A stretch of DNA of 24,400 nt. It comes from Saccoglossus kowalevskii. Lineage: Eukaryota; Hemichordata; Enteropneusta; Harrimaniidae. A model generated the notes under the pieces. That model had not been told where the DNA came from. It saw nothing but the letters and a program-made list of their open reading frames with translations, and did not search any database. The stretch is taken from contig NW_003141130.1 of NCBI RefSeq assembly GCF_000003605.2, forward strand, positions 1 to 24,400. The letters run 5' to 3'. The translations under genes and the position numbers were made by a program. Of the stretch, positions 11,438 to 23,042 are shown piece by piece (the stretch's first letter is position 1; every line of letters begins with the position of its first letter).

Positions 11438-11895
11438 CCCATTTTATGTCTTGTAGTGTCGTATTTATGTTATGCAGTCCCATCTTTATGTCATGTAATC
11501 TCGTATTTATGTTATGCAGTCCCATCTTTATGTCTTGCAATCTCGTATTTATGTTATGCAGTCCCATCTTTATGTTATGTAGTCTCGTATTTATGTTATG
11601 CAGTTCCAACCCTATGTCTTGCAGTCTCGTATTTATGTTATGCAGTCCCATCTTTATGTCATGTAGTCTCGTATTTATGATATGAAGTCCCATCTTTATT
11701 TCTTGCTGACTCGTATTTATGTTATGCAGTCCCATCTTTATGTCATGTAGTCTCGTATTTATGTTATGCAGTCCCATCTTTATGTCATGTAGTTTCGTAT
11801 TTATGTTATGCAGTTCCATCTTTATGTCTTGCTGACTCGTAATTATGTTATGCAGTCCCATCTTTATGTCATGCTGTCTCGTATTTATGTTATGT

Positions 11896-11920
11896 ATTAA
11901 TTAATTAATTTATTTATTTA
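11896..11920 (+). repeat. 25-bp AT-rich junction heading HOR 3
   Basis: Same 25-bp sequence, 1921 bp after the previous one. Its downstream R module begins 365 bp later instead of 449, a loss of exactly two dimers. No further junction follows until 17298. Confidence 0.88.
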
Positions 11921-12260
11921 CGTTATGCAGTCACATCTTTATGTCATGTAGTCTCCTATTTATGTTATGCTGTCCCATCTTTATGTCACATAGTCTCGTA
12001 TTTATGTTATGCAGTCCCATCTTTATGTCATGCAGTCTCGTATTTATGTTATCCAGTCCCATCTTTATGTTATGTAGACTCGTATTTATGTTATGTCGTC
12101 CCATCTTTATGTCACGCAGTCGCGTATTTATGTTATGCAGTCCCATCTTTATGTCATGCAGATTCGTATTTATGTGATGCAGTCCCATCTTTATGTCATG
12201 TAGTCTCGTATTTATGTTATCTAGTCCCATCTTTACGTTATGTAGTCTCGTATTTATGTT

Positions 12261-12728
12261 ATAAACTCCCATCTTTATGTCACGCTGTCTCGTATTTATC
12301 TGATGCAGTCCCATCTTTATGTCTTGCTGACTCGTATTTATGTTATGCAGTCCCATTTTATGTCATGTAGTGTCGTATTTATGTTATGCAGTCCCATCTT
12401 TATGTCATGTAATCTCGTATTTATGTTATGCAGTCCCATCTTTATGTCTTGCAATCTCGTATTTATGTTATGCAGTCCCATCTTTATGTTATGTAGTCTC
12501 GTATTTATGTTATGTAGACCAATCTTTATGTCACGCAGTCTCGTATTTATGTTATGCAGTCCCATCTTTATGTCATGCAGATTCGTATTTATGTTATGCA
12601 GTCCCATCTTTATGTCATGCAGTCTCGTATTTATGTTATCCAATCCCATCTTTATGTTATGTAGTCTCGTATTTATGTTATGCAGTCCCATCTTTATGTC
12701 TTGCTGACTCGTATTTATGTTATGCAGT
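12261..12728 (+). repeat. HOR module R, copy 6 (collapsed and rejoined)
   Basis: The ATAAACTCCC start is followed after only 91 bp by the 20-bp monomer at 12352. That is 672 bp, or 16 dimers, short of the standard. The crossover probably lies between two identical CTTGCTGACTCG dimers, one near the module start and one at its end. After a short stretch of post-module dimers the sequence re-enters the module at GTAGACC (12514) and reaches a second 20-bp monomer at 12729, the usual 215 bp later. Confidence 0.82.
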
Positions 12729-12937
12729 CCCATTTTATGTCATGTAGTGTCGTATTTATGTTATGCAGTCCCATCTTTATGTCTTGTAATCTCGTATTTA
12801 TGTTATGCAGTCCCATCTTTATGTTATGTAGTCTCGTATTTATGTTGTGCAGTCCCATCTTTATGTCATGTAGTCTCGTATTTATGTTATGCAGTCCCAT
12901 CTTTATGTCTTGCTGACTCGTATTTATGTTATGCAGT
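12729..12937 (+). repeat. Segment between paired 20-bp monomers (209 bp)
   Basis: 20-bp monomers at 12729 and 12938 lie 209 bp apart, five dimers minus 1. It includes the TTGTGCAGTC variant seen again at about 20504 and 24157. Confidence 0.83.
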
Positions 12938-13475
12938 CCCATTTTATGTCATGTAGTGTCGTATTTATGTTATGCAGTCCCATCTTTATGTCATGTAATC
13001 TCGTATTTATGTTATGCAGTCCCATCTTTATGTCTTGCAATCTCGTATTTATGTTATGCAGTCCCATCTTTATGTTATGTAGTCTCGTATTTATGTTATG
13101 CAGTTCCAACCCTATGTCTTGCAGTCTCGTATTTATGTTATGCAGTCCCATCTTTATGTCATGTAGTCTCGTATTTATGATATGAAGTCCCATCTTTATG
13201 TCTTGCTGACTCGTATTTATGTTATGCAGTCCCATCTTTATGTCATGTAGTCTCGTATTTATGTTATGCAGTCCCATCTTTATGTCATGTAGACTCGTAT
13301 TTATGTTATGTCGTCCCATCTTTATGTCACGCAGTCGCGTATTTATGTTATGCAGTCCCATCTTTATGTCATGCAGATTCGTATTTATGTGATGCAGTCC
13401 CATCTTTATGTCATGTAGTCTCGTATTTATGTTATCTAGTCCCATCTTTACGTTATGTAGTCTCGTATTTATGTT
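12938..13475. repeat. Post-module repeats and lead-in to R copy 7
   Basis: Opens with a 20-bp monomer and contains a CCAACCCTATG monomer (about 13107) and a TATGATATGAAG dimer (about 13178). It then joins directly, without an AT junction, to the lead-in markers CAGTCGCG (about 13331) and TTATCTAGTC (about 13431). Confidence 0.8.
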
Positions 13476-14238
13476 ATAAACTCCCATCTTTATGTCACGC
13501 TGTCTCGTATTTATCTGATGCAGTCCCATCTTTATGTCTTGCTGACTCGTATTTATGTTATGCAGTCCCATATTTATGTCATGCTGTCTCGTATTTATGT
13601 GATCCAGTCCCATCTTTATGTTATGTAGTCTCGTATTTATGTTATGTAGTCCCATCTTTATGTCATGCAGACTCGTATTTATGTTATGCAGTCCCATCTT
13701 TATGTCACACAGTCTCGTATTTATGTGATGGAGTCCCATCTTTATGTCACATAGTCTCGTATTTATGTTTTGCAGTCCCATCTTTATGTCACATAGTCTC
13801 TTATTTATGTTATGCAGTCTCATCTTTATATCATGCAGTCTCGTATTTATGTTATCCAGTCCCATCTTTATGTTATGTAGTCTCGTATTTATGTTATGCA
13901 GTCCCATCTTTATGTCACGCAGCCTCGTATTTATGTTATGCAGTCCCATCTTTATGTCATGCAGTCTCGTATTTATGTTATCCAGTCCCATCTTTATGTT
14001 ATGTAGTCTCGTATTTATGTTATGTAGACCAATCTTTATGTCACGCAGTCTCGTATTTATGTTATGCAGTCCCATCTTTATGTCATGCAGATTCGTATTT
14101 ATGTTATGCAGTCCCATCTTTATGTCATGCAGTCTCGTATTTATGTTATCCAGTCCCATCTTTATGTTATGTAGTCTCGTATTTATGTTATGCAGTCCCA
14201 TCTTTATGTCTTGCTGACTCGTATTTATGTTATGCAGT
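13476..14238 (+). repeat. HOR module R, copy 7 (763 bp, reference form)
   Basis: Complete module with every marker: TATCTGATG, TTTTGCAG (about 13767), TATATCATG (about 13827), CAGCCTCG (about 13920) and GTAGACC (14024), ending at the 20-bp monomer at 14239. I use it as the standard against which other copies are measured. Confidence 0.88.
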
Positions 14239-14405
14239 CCCATTTTATGTCATGTAGTGTCGTATTTATGTTATGCAGTCCCATCTTTATGTCTTGTAAT
14301 CTCGTATTTATGTTATGCAGTCCCATCTTTATGTCATGTAGTCTCGTATTTATGTTATGCAGTCCCATCTTTATGTCTTGCTGACTCGTATTTATGTTAT
14401 GCAGT
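14239..14405 (+). repeat. Segment between paired 20-bp monomers (167 bp)
   Basis: 20-bp monomers at 14239 and 14406, the same spacing and variant order as at 11271. Only one base at the second 20-bp monomer site distinguishes them at a glance (CATGTAGTG here, CTTGTAGTG at 11438). Confidence 0.83.
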
Positions 14406-15867
14406 CCCATTTTATGTCATGTAGTGTCGTATTTATGTTATGCAGTCCCATCTTTATGTCATGTAATCTCGTATTTATGTTATGCAGTCCCATCTTTATG
14501 TCTTGCAATCTCGTATTTATGTTATGCAGTCCCATCTTTATGTTATGTAGTCTCGTATTTATGTTATGCAGTTCCAACCCTATGTCTTGCAGTCTCGTAT
14601 TTATGTTATGCAGTCCCATCTTTATGTCATGTAGTCTCGTATTTATGATATGAACTCCCATCTTTATGTCTTGCTGACTCGTATTTATGTTATGCAGTCC
14701 CATCTTTATGTCATGTAGTCTCGTATTTATGTTATGCAGTCCCATCTTTATGTCATGTAGTTTCGTATTTATGTTATGCAGTTCCATTTTTATGTCTTGC
14801 TGACTCGTAATTATGTTATGCAGTCCCATCTTTATGTCATGCTGTCTCGTATTTATGTTATGCAGTCCCATCTTTAGGTCTTGCTGACTCGTATTTATGT
14901 TATGCAGTCCCATCTTTATGTCATGTAGTTTAGTATTTATGTTATGCAGTTCCATCTTTATGTCTTTCTGACCGGTATTTATGTTATGCAGTCCCATCTT
15001 TGTGTCATGTAGTCTCGTATTTACGTTATGCAGTCCCGTCTTTATGTCATGTAGTCTCGTATTTATGTTATGCAGTCTCATCTTTATGTCTTGCTGATTC
15101 GTATTTATGTTATGCAGTCCCATTTTTATGTCACGTAGTCTTGTATTTATGTTATGCAGTCCCATCTTTATGTCTTGCTGACTCGTATTTATGTTATGCC
15201 GTCCCATCTTTATGTCATGTAGTCTCGTATTTATGTTATGCAGTCCCAACTTTATGTCTTGCTGACTCGTATTTATGTTATGCAGTCCCATCTTTGTGTC
15301 ATGTAGTCTCGTATTTATGTTATGCAGTCCCATCTTTATGTCTTGCTGACTCGTATTTATGTTATGCAGTCCCATCTTTATGTCATGTAGTTTAGTATGT
15401 ATGTTATGCAGTTCCATCTTTATGTCTTGCTGACCGGAATTTATGTTATGCAGTCCCATCTTTGTGTCATGTAGTCTCGTATTTACGTTATGCAGTCCCG
15501 TCTTTATGTCATGTAGTCTCGTATTTATGTTATGCAGTCCCATCTTTATGTCATGTAGTCTCGTATTTATGTTATGCAGTCCCATCTTTATGTCATGTAG
15601 TTTCGTATTTATGTTATGCAGTTCCATCTTTATGTCTTGCTGACTCGTATTTATGTTATCCAGTCCCATCTTTATGTTATGTAGACTCGTATTTATGTTA
15701 TGTCGTCCCATCTTTATGTCACGCAGTCGCGTATTTATGTTATGCAGTCCCATCTTTATGTCATGCAGATTTGTATTTATGTGATGCAGTCCCATCTTTA
15801 TGTCATGTAGTCTCGTATTTATGTTATCTAGTCCCATCTTTACGTTATGTAGTCTCGTATTTATGTT
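14406..15867. repeat. Post-module repeats containing a 462-bp sub-repeat
   Basis: After the usual post-module dimers, including CCAACCCTATG (about 14574), the sequence enters a block marked by GTTTAGTAT (about 14928 and 15388), TGACCGG (14969 and 15431) and CATCTTTGTGTC. The two TGACCGG sites are 462 bp apart, eleven dimers. The same pair recurs 7200 bp downstream. The block then joins to the lead-in of R copy 8 (CAGTCGCG about 15724). Confidence 0.8.
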
Positions 15868-16588
15868 ATAAACTCCCATCTTTATGTCACGCTGTCTCGT
15901 ATTTATCTGATGCAGTCCCATCTTTATGTCTTGCTGACTCGTATTTATGTTATGCAGTCCCATATTTATGTCATGCTGTCTCGTATTTATGTGATCCAGT
16001 CCCATCTTTATGTTATGTAGTCTCGTATTTATGTTATGTAGTCCCATCTTTATGTCATGCAGACTCGTATTTATGTTATGCAGTCCCATCTTTATGTCAC
16101 ACAGTCTCGTATTTATGTGATGGAGTCCCATCTTTATGTCACATAGTCTCGTATTTATGTTTTGCAGTCCCATCTTTATGTCACATAGTCTCTTATTTAT
16201 GTTATGCAGTCCTATCTTTATATCATGCAGTCTCGTATTTATGTTATCCAGTCCCATCTTTATGTTATGTAGTCTCGTATTTATGTTATGCAGTCCCATC
16301 TTTATGTCATGCAGTCTCGTATTTATGTTACCCAGTCCCATCTTTATGTTATGTAGTCTCGTATTTATGTTATGTAGACCAATCTTTATGTCACGCAGTC
16401 TCGTATTTATGTTATGCAGTCCCATCTTTATGTCATGCAGATTCGTATTTATGTTATGCAGTCCCATCTTTATGTCATACAGTCTCGTATTTATGTTATC
16501 CAGTCCCATCTTTATGTTATGTAGTCTCGTATTTATGTTATGCAGTCCCATCTTTATGTCTTGCTGACTCGTATTTATGTTATGCAGT
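15868..16588 (+). repeat. HOR module R, copy 8 (721 bp)
   Basis: Lacks one dimer relative to the 763-bp form: the CAGCCTCG dimer is missing after about 16285. The terminal 20-bp monomer begins TCCATTTTATG, a C-to-T change shared only with copy 9. It lies at the start of the 1879-bp HOR. Confidence 0.86.
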
Positions 16589-16839
16589 TCCATTTTATGT
16601 CATGTAGTGTCGTATTTATGTTATGCAGTCCCATCTTTATGTCTTGTAATCTCGTATTTATGTTATGCAGTCCCATCTTTATGTTATGTAGTCTCGTATT
16701 TATGTTGTGCAGTACCAACCCTATGTCTTGCAGTCTCGTATTTATGTTATGCAGTCCCATCTTTATGTCATGTAGTCTCGTATTTATGTTATGCAGTCCC
16801 ATCTTTATGTCTTGCTGACTCGTATTTATGTTATGCAGT
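16589..16839 (+). repeat. Segment between paired 20-bp monomers (251 bp)
   Basis: 20-bp monomers at 16589 and 16840, six dimers minus 1 apart. The extra dimer relative to the 209-bp form carries the CCAACCCTATG variant (about 16717) after TTGTGCAG. Confidence 0.83.
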
Positions 16840-17297
16840 CCCATTTTATGTCATGTAGTGTCGTATTTATGTTATGCAGTCCCATCTTTATGTCATGTAA
16901 TCTCGTATTTATGTTATGCAGTCCCATCTTTATGTCTTGCAATCTCGTATTTATGTTATGCAGTCCCATCTTTATGTTATGTAGTCTCGTATTTATGTTA
17001 TGCAGTTCCAACCCTATGTCTTGCAGTCTCGTATTTATGTTATGCAGTCCCATCTTTATGTCATGTAGTCTCGTATTTATGATATGCAGTCCCATCTTTA
17101 TGTCTTGCTGACTCGTATTTATGTTATGCAGTCCCAGCTTTATGTCATGTAGTCTCGTATTTATGTTATGCAGTCCCATCTTTATGTCATGTAGTTTCGT
17201 ATTTATGTTATGCAGTTCCATCTTTATGTCTTGCTGACTCGTAATTATGTTATGCAGTCCCATCTTTATGTCATGCTGTCTCGTATTTATGTTATGT

Positions 17298-17322
17298 ATT
17301 AATTAATTAATTTATTTATTTA
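17298..17322 (+). repeat. 25-bp AT-rich junction heading HOR 4
   Basis: Same 25-bp sequence, reappearing after 5402 bp without one. The next junction is exactly 1879 bp downstream and the R module starts 449 bp downstream. Confidence 0.88.
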
Positions 17323-17746
17323 CGTTATGCAGTCACATCTTTATGTCATGTAGTCTCCTATTTATGTTATGCAGTCCCATCTTTATGTCAAACAGTCTCG
17401 TATTTATGTTATGCAGTCCCATCTTTATGTCACATAGTCTCGTATTTATGTTATGCTGACCCATCTTTATGTCACATAGTCTCGTATTTATGTTATCCAG
17501 TCCCATCTTTATGTCATGCAGTCTCGTATTTATGTTATCCAGTCCCATCTTTATGTTATGTAGACTCGTATTTATGTTATGTCGTCCCATCTTTATGTCA
17601 CGCAGTCGCGTATTTATGTTATGCAGTCCCATCTTTATGTTCTGCAGATTCGTATTTATGTGATGCAGTCCCATCTTTATGTCATGTAGTCTCGTATTTA
17701 TGTTATCTAGTCCCATCTTTACGTTATGTAGTCTCGTATTTATGTT

Positions 17747-18467
17747 ATAAACTCCCATCTTTATGTCACGCTGTCTCGTATTTATCTGATGCAGTCCCAT
17801 CTTTATGTCTTGCTGACTCGTATTTATGTTATGCAGTCCCATATTTATGTCATGCTGTCTCGTATTTATGTGATCCAGTCCCATCTTTATGTTATGTAGT
17901 CTCGTATTTATGTTATGTAGTCCCATCTTTATGTCATGCAGACTCGTATTTATGTTATGCAGTCCCATCTTTATGTCACACAGTCTCGTATTTATGTGAT
18001 GGAGTCCCATCTTTATGTCACATAGTCTCGTATTTATGTTTTGCAGTCCCATCTTTATGTCACATAGTCTCTTATTTATGTTATGCAGTCCCATCTTTAT
18101 ATCATGCAGTCTCGTATTTATGTTATCCAGTCACATCTTTATGTCACGCAGCCTCGTATTTATGTTATGCAGTCCCATCTTTATGTCATGCAGTCTCGTA
18201 TTTATGTTATCCAGTCCCATCTTTATGTTATGTAGTCTCGTATTTATGTTATGTAGACCAATCTTTATGTCACGCAGTCTCGTATTTATGTTATGCAGTC
18301 CCATCTTTATGTCATGCAGATTCGTATTTATGTTATGCAGTCCCATCTTTATGTCATGCAGTCTCGTATTTATGTTATCCAGTCCCATCTTTATGTTATG
18401 TAGTCTCGTATTTATGTTATGCAGTCCCATCTTTATGTCTTGCTGACTCGTATTTATGTTATGCAGT
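17747..18467 (+). repeat. HOR module R, copy 9 (721 bp)
   Basis: Also 721 bp, but the missing dimer is different from that in copy 8. Here TTATCCAGTCACATC (about 18122) runs directly into the CAGCCTCG dimer, so the preceding TTATGTAG dimer was lost. The terminal 20-bp monomer shares the TCCATTTTATG change with copy 8. Confidence 0.86.
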
Positions 18468-18718
18468 TCCATTTTATGTCATGTAGTGTCGTATTTATGT
18501 TATGCAGTCCCATCTTTATGTCTTGTAATCTCGTATTTATGTTATGCAGTCCCATCTTTATGTTATGTAGTCTCGTATTTATGTTGTGCAGTACCAACCC
18601 TATGTCTTGCAGTCTCGTATTTATGTTATGCAGTCCCATCTTTATGTCATGTAGTCTCGTATTTATGTTATGCAGTCCCATCTTTATGTCTTGCTGACTC
18701 GTATTTATGTTATGCAGT
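18468..18718 (+). repeat. Segment between paired 20-bp monomers (251 bp)
   Basis: Duplicate of 16589-16839 at an offset of 1879 bp, with the CCAACCCTATG monomer (about 18596). The second 20-bp monomer (18719) reads CCAATTTTATG, a private change. Confidence 0.83.
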
Positions 18719-19176
18719 CCAATTTTATGTCATGTAGTGTCGTATTTATGTTATGCAGTCCCATCTTTATGTCATGTAATCTCGTATTTATGTTATGCAG
18801 TCCCATCTTTATGTCTTGCAATCTCGTATTTATGTTATGCAGTCCCATCTTTATGTTATGTAGTCTCGTATTTATGTTATGCAGTTCCAACCCTATGTCT
18901 TGCAGTCTCGTATTTATGTTATGCAGTCCCATCTTTATGTCATGTAGTCTCGTATTTATGATATGCAGTCCCATCTTTATGTCTTGCTGACTCGTATTTA
19001 TGTTATGCAGTCCCAGCTTTATGTCATGTAGTCTCGTATTTATGTTATGCAGTCCCATCTTTATGTCATGTAGTTTCGTATTTATGTTATGCAGTTCCAT
19101 CTTTATGTCTTGCTGACTCGTAATTATGTTATGCAGTCCCATCTTTATGTCATGCTGTCTCGTATTTATGTTATGT

Positions 19177-19201
19177 ATTAATTAATTAATTTATTTATTT
19201 A
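19177..19201 (+). repeat. 25-bp AT-rich junction heading HOR 5
   Basis: Last AT junction in the window, 1879 bp after the previous one. The R module follows 449 bp later. The 5.2 kb to the window end contain no further junction. Confidence 0.88.
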
Positions 19202-19625
19202 CGTTATGCAGTCACATCTTTATGTCATGTAGTCTCCTATTTATGTTATGCAGTCCCATCTTTATGTCAAACAGTCTCGTATTTATGTTATGCAGTCCCA
19301 TCTTTATGTCACATAGTCTCGTATTTATGTTATGCTGACCCATCTTTATGTCACATAGTCTCGTATTTATGTTATCCAGTCCCATCTTTATGTCATGCAG
19401 TCTCGTATTTATGTTACCCAGTCCCATCTTTATGTTATGTAGACTCGTATTTATGTTATGTCGTCCCATCTTTATGTCACGCAGTCGCGTATTTATGTTA
19501 TGCAGTCCCATCTTTATGTCATGCAGATTCGTATTTATGTGATGCAGTCCCATCTTTATGTCATGTAGTCTCGTATTTATGTTATCTAGTCCCATCTTTA
19601 CGTTATGTAGTCTCGTATTTATGTT

Positions 19626-20388
19626 ATAAACTCCCATCTTTATGTCACGCTGTCTCGTATTTATCTGATGCAGTCCCATCTTTATGTCTTGCTGACTCGT
19701 ATTTATGTTATGCAGTCCCATATTTATGTCATGCTGTCTCGTATTTATGTGATCCAGTCCCATCTTTATGTTATGTAGTCTCGTATTTATGTTATGTAGT
19801 CCCATCTTTAAGTCATGCAGACTCGTATTTATGTTATGCAGTCCCATCTTTATGTCACACAGTCTCGTATTTATGTGATGGAGTCCCATCTTTATGTCAC
19901 ATAGTCTCGTATTTATGTTTTGCAGTCCCATCTTTATGTCACATAGTCTCTTATTTATGTTATGCAGTCCCATCTTTATATCATGCAGTCTCGTATTTAT
20001 GTTATCCAGTCCCATCTTTATGTTATGTAGTCTCGTCTTTATGTTATGCAGTCCCATCTTTATGTCACGCAGCCTCGTATTTATGTTATGCAGTCCCATC
20101 TTTATGTCATGCAGTCTCGTATTTATGTTATCCAGTCCCATCTTTATGTTATGTAGTCTCGTATTTATGTTATGTAGACCAATCTTTATGTCACGCAGTC
20201 TCGTATTTATGTTATGCAGTCCCATCTTTATGTCATGCAGATTCGTATTTATGTTATACAGTCCCATCTTTATGTCATGCAGTCTCGTATTTATGTTATC
20301 CAATCCCATCTTTATGTTATGTAGTCTCGTATTTATGTTATGCAGTCCCATCTTTATGTCTTGCTGACTCGTATTTATGTTATGCTGT
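19626..20388 (+). repeat. HOR module R, copy 10 (763 bp)
   Basis: Standard length with all markers, including CAGCCTCG (about 20070) and GTAGACC (about 20173). Small private changes include TCGTCTTTATG near 20036 and TTATACAG near 20255. It ends at the 20-bp monomer at 20389. Confidence 0.87.
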
Positions 20389-20597
20389 CCCATTTTATGT
20401 CATGTAGTGTCGTATTTATGTTATGCAGTCCCATCTTTATGTCTTGTAATCTCGTATTTATGTTATGCAGTCCCATCTTTATGTTATGTAGTCTCGTATT
20501 TATGTTGTGCAGTCCCATCTTTATGTCATGTAGTCTCGTATTTATGTTATGCAGTCCCATCTTTATGTCTTGCTGACTCGTATTTATGTTATGCAGT
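20389..20597 (+). repeat. Segment between paired 20-bp monomers (209 bp)
   Basis: 20-bp monomers at 20389 and 20598, the same five-dimer form as at 12729 and 24040. Confidence 0.83.
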
Positions 20598-20942
20598 CCC
20601 ATTTTATGTCATGTAGTGTCGTATTTATGTTATGCAGTCCCATCTTTATGTCATGTAATCTCGTATTTATGTTATGCAGTCCCATCTTTATGTCTTGCAA
20701 TCTCGTATTTATGTTATGCAGTCCCATCTTTATGTTATGTAGTCTCGTATTTATGTTATGCAGTTCCAACCCTATGTCTTGCAGTCTCGTATTTATGTTA
20801 TGCAGTCCCATCTTTATGTCATGTAGTCTCGTATTTATGATATGAAGTCCCATCTTTATGTCTTGCTGACTCGTATTTATGTTATGCAGTCCCATCTTTA
20901 TGTCATGTAGTCTCGTATTTATGTTATGCAGTCCCATCTTTA

Positions 20943-21624
20943 TGTCATGTAGTCTCGTATTTATGTTATGCAGTCCCATCTTTATGTCTTGCTGACTCGT
21001 ATTTATGTTATGCAGTCCCATCTTTATGTCACGCAGTCGCGTATTTATGTTATGCAGTCCCATCTGTATGTTCTGCAGATTCGTATTTATGTGATGCAGT
21101 CCCATCTTTATGTCATGTAGTCTCGTATTTATGTTATCTAGTCCCATCTTTACGTTATGTAGTCTCGTATTTATGTTATAAACTCCCATCTTTATGTCAC
21201 GCTGTCTCGTATTTATCTGATGCAGTCCCATCTTTATGTCTTGCTGACTCGTATTTATGTTATGCAGTCCCATATTTATGTCATGCTGTCTCGTATTTAT
21301 GTGATCCAGTCCCATCTTTATGTTATGTAGTCTCGTATTTATGTTATGTAGTCCCATCTTTATGTCATGCAGACTCGTATTTATGTTATGCAGTCCCATC
21401 TTTATGTCACACAGTCTCGTATTTATGTGATGGAGTCCCATCTTTATGTCACATAGTCTCGTATTTATGTTTTGCAGTCCCATCTTTATGTCACATAGTC
21501 TCTTATTTATGTTATGCAGTCCCATCTTTATATCATGCAGTCTCGTATTTATGTTATCCAGTCCCATCTTTATGTTATGTAGTCTCGTATTTATGTTATG
21601 CAGTCCCATCTTTATGTCACGCAG
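20943..21624 (+). repeat. Recent duplication, copy A (partner at 23043-23724)
   Basis: By line-by-line reading this stretch matches 23043-23724 except for one substitution near 23689 and a 1-bp deletion near 23724. Both carry the private variant CATCTGTATGTTCTGCAG (21061 and 23161). The offset is exactly 2100 bp, which is 50 dimers. Confidence 0.88.
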
Positions 21625-21940
21625 CCTCGTATTTATGTTATGCAGTCCCATCTTTATGTCATGCAGTCTCGTATTTATGTTATCCAGTCCCATCTTTATG
21701 TTATGTAGTCTCATATTTATGTTATGTAGACCAATCTTTATGTCACGCAGTCTCGTATTTATGTTATGCAGTCCCATCTTTATGTCATGCAGATTCGTAT
21801 TTATGTTATGCAGTCCCATCTTTATGTCATGCAGTCTCGTATTTATGTTATCCAGTCCCATCTTTATGTTATGTAGTCTCGTATTTATGTTATGCAGTCC
21901 CATCTTTATGTCTTGCTGACTCGTATTTATGTTATGCCGT
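21178..21940 (+). repeat. HOR module R, copy 11 (763 bp, intact terminal monomer)
   Basis: Standard length and markers. The 20-bp monomer expected at 21941 is replaced by a 21-bp monomer beginning CGCATC. The sequence then passes into the CTTTGTGTC/GACCGG block rather than the usual post-module segment. Confidence 0.85.
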
Positions 21941-22731
21941 CGCATCTTTATGTCATGTAGTCTCGTATTTATGTTATGCAGTCCCATCTTTATGTCTTGC
22001 TGACTCGTATTTATGTTATGCAGTCCCATCTTTGTGTCATGTAGTCTCGTATTTATGTTATGCAGTCCCATCTTTATGTCTTGCTGACTCGTATTTATGT
22101 TATGCAGTCCCATCTTTATGTCATGTAGTTTAGTATTTATGTTATGCAGTTCCATCTTTATGTCTTGCTGACCGGTATTTATGTTATGCAGTCCCATCTT
22201 TGTGTCATGTAGTCTCGTATTTACGTTATGCAGTCCCGTCTTTATGTCATGTAGTCTCGTATTTATGTTATGCAGTCTCATCTTTATGTCTTGCTGATTC
22301 GTATTTATGTTATGCAGTCCCAATTTTATGTCACGTAGTCTTGTATTTATGTTATGCAGTCCCATCTTTATGTCTTGCTGACTCGTATTTATGTTATGCC
22401 GTCCCATCTTTATGTCATGCAGTCTCGTATTTATGTTATGCAGTCCCAACTTTATGTCTTGCTGACTCGTATTTATGTTATGCAGTCCCATCTTTGTGTC
22501 ATGTAGTCTCGTATTTATGTTATGCAGTCCCATCTTTATGTCTTGCTGACTCGTATTTATGTTATGCAGTCCCATCTTTATGTCATGTAGTTTAGTATTT
22601 ATGTTATGCAGTTCCATCTTTATGTCTTGCTGACCGGTATTTATGTTATGCAGTCCCATCTTTGTGTCATGTAGTCTCGTATTTATGTTATCTAGTCCCA
22701 TCTTTACGTTATGTAGTCTCGTATTTATGTT
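21941..22731. repeat. Second copy of the 462-bp sub-repeat block
   Basis: GACCGG sites at 22170 and 22632 are 462 bp apart, matching the 14970/15432 pair at a constant offset of 7200 bp. Shared private variants include GTTTAGTAT, CTTTGTGTC, CACGTAGTCTTG and CCCAACTTTATG. After the second GACCGG the block switches straight to the TTATCTAGTC lead-in of the next R module. Confidence 0.82.
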
Positions 22732-22993
22732 ATAAACTCCCATCTTTATGTCACGCTGTCTCGTATTTATCTGATGCAGTCCCATCTTTATGTCTTGCTG
22801 ACTCGTATTTATGTTATGCAGTCCCATATTTATGTCATGCTGTCTCGTATTTATGTGATCCAGTCCCATCTTTATGTTATGTAGTCTCTTATTTATGTTA
22901 TGTAGTCCCATCTTTATGTCATGCAGACTCGTATTTATGTTATGCAGTCCCATCTTTATGTCACACAGTCTCGTATTTATGTGATGGAGTCCC
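22732..22993 (+). repeat. HOR module R, copy 12 (truncated)
   Basis: Follows the module from ATAAACTCCC to GTGATGGAG. At 22994 it switches from the expected CCCATC...CACATAG monomer to CCCAACTTTATGTCTTGCTG, a variant of the 462-bp block (compare 22443). The next module start is 546 bp away, exactly 13 dimers. Confidence 0.85.
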
Positions 22994-23042
22994 AACTTTA
23001 TGTCTTGCTGACTCGTATTTATGTTATGCAGTCCCATCTTTG

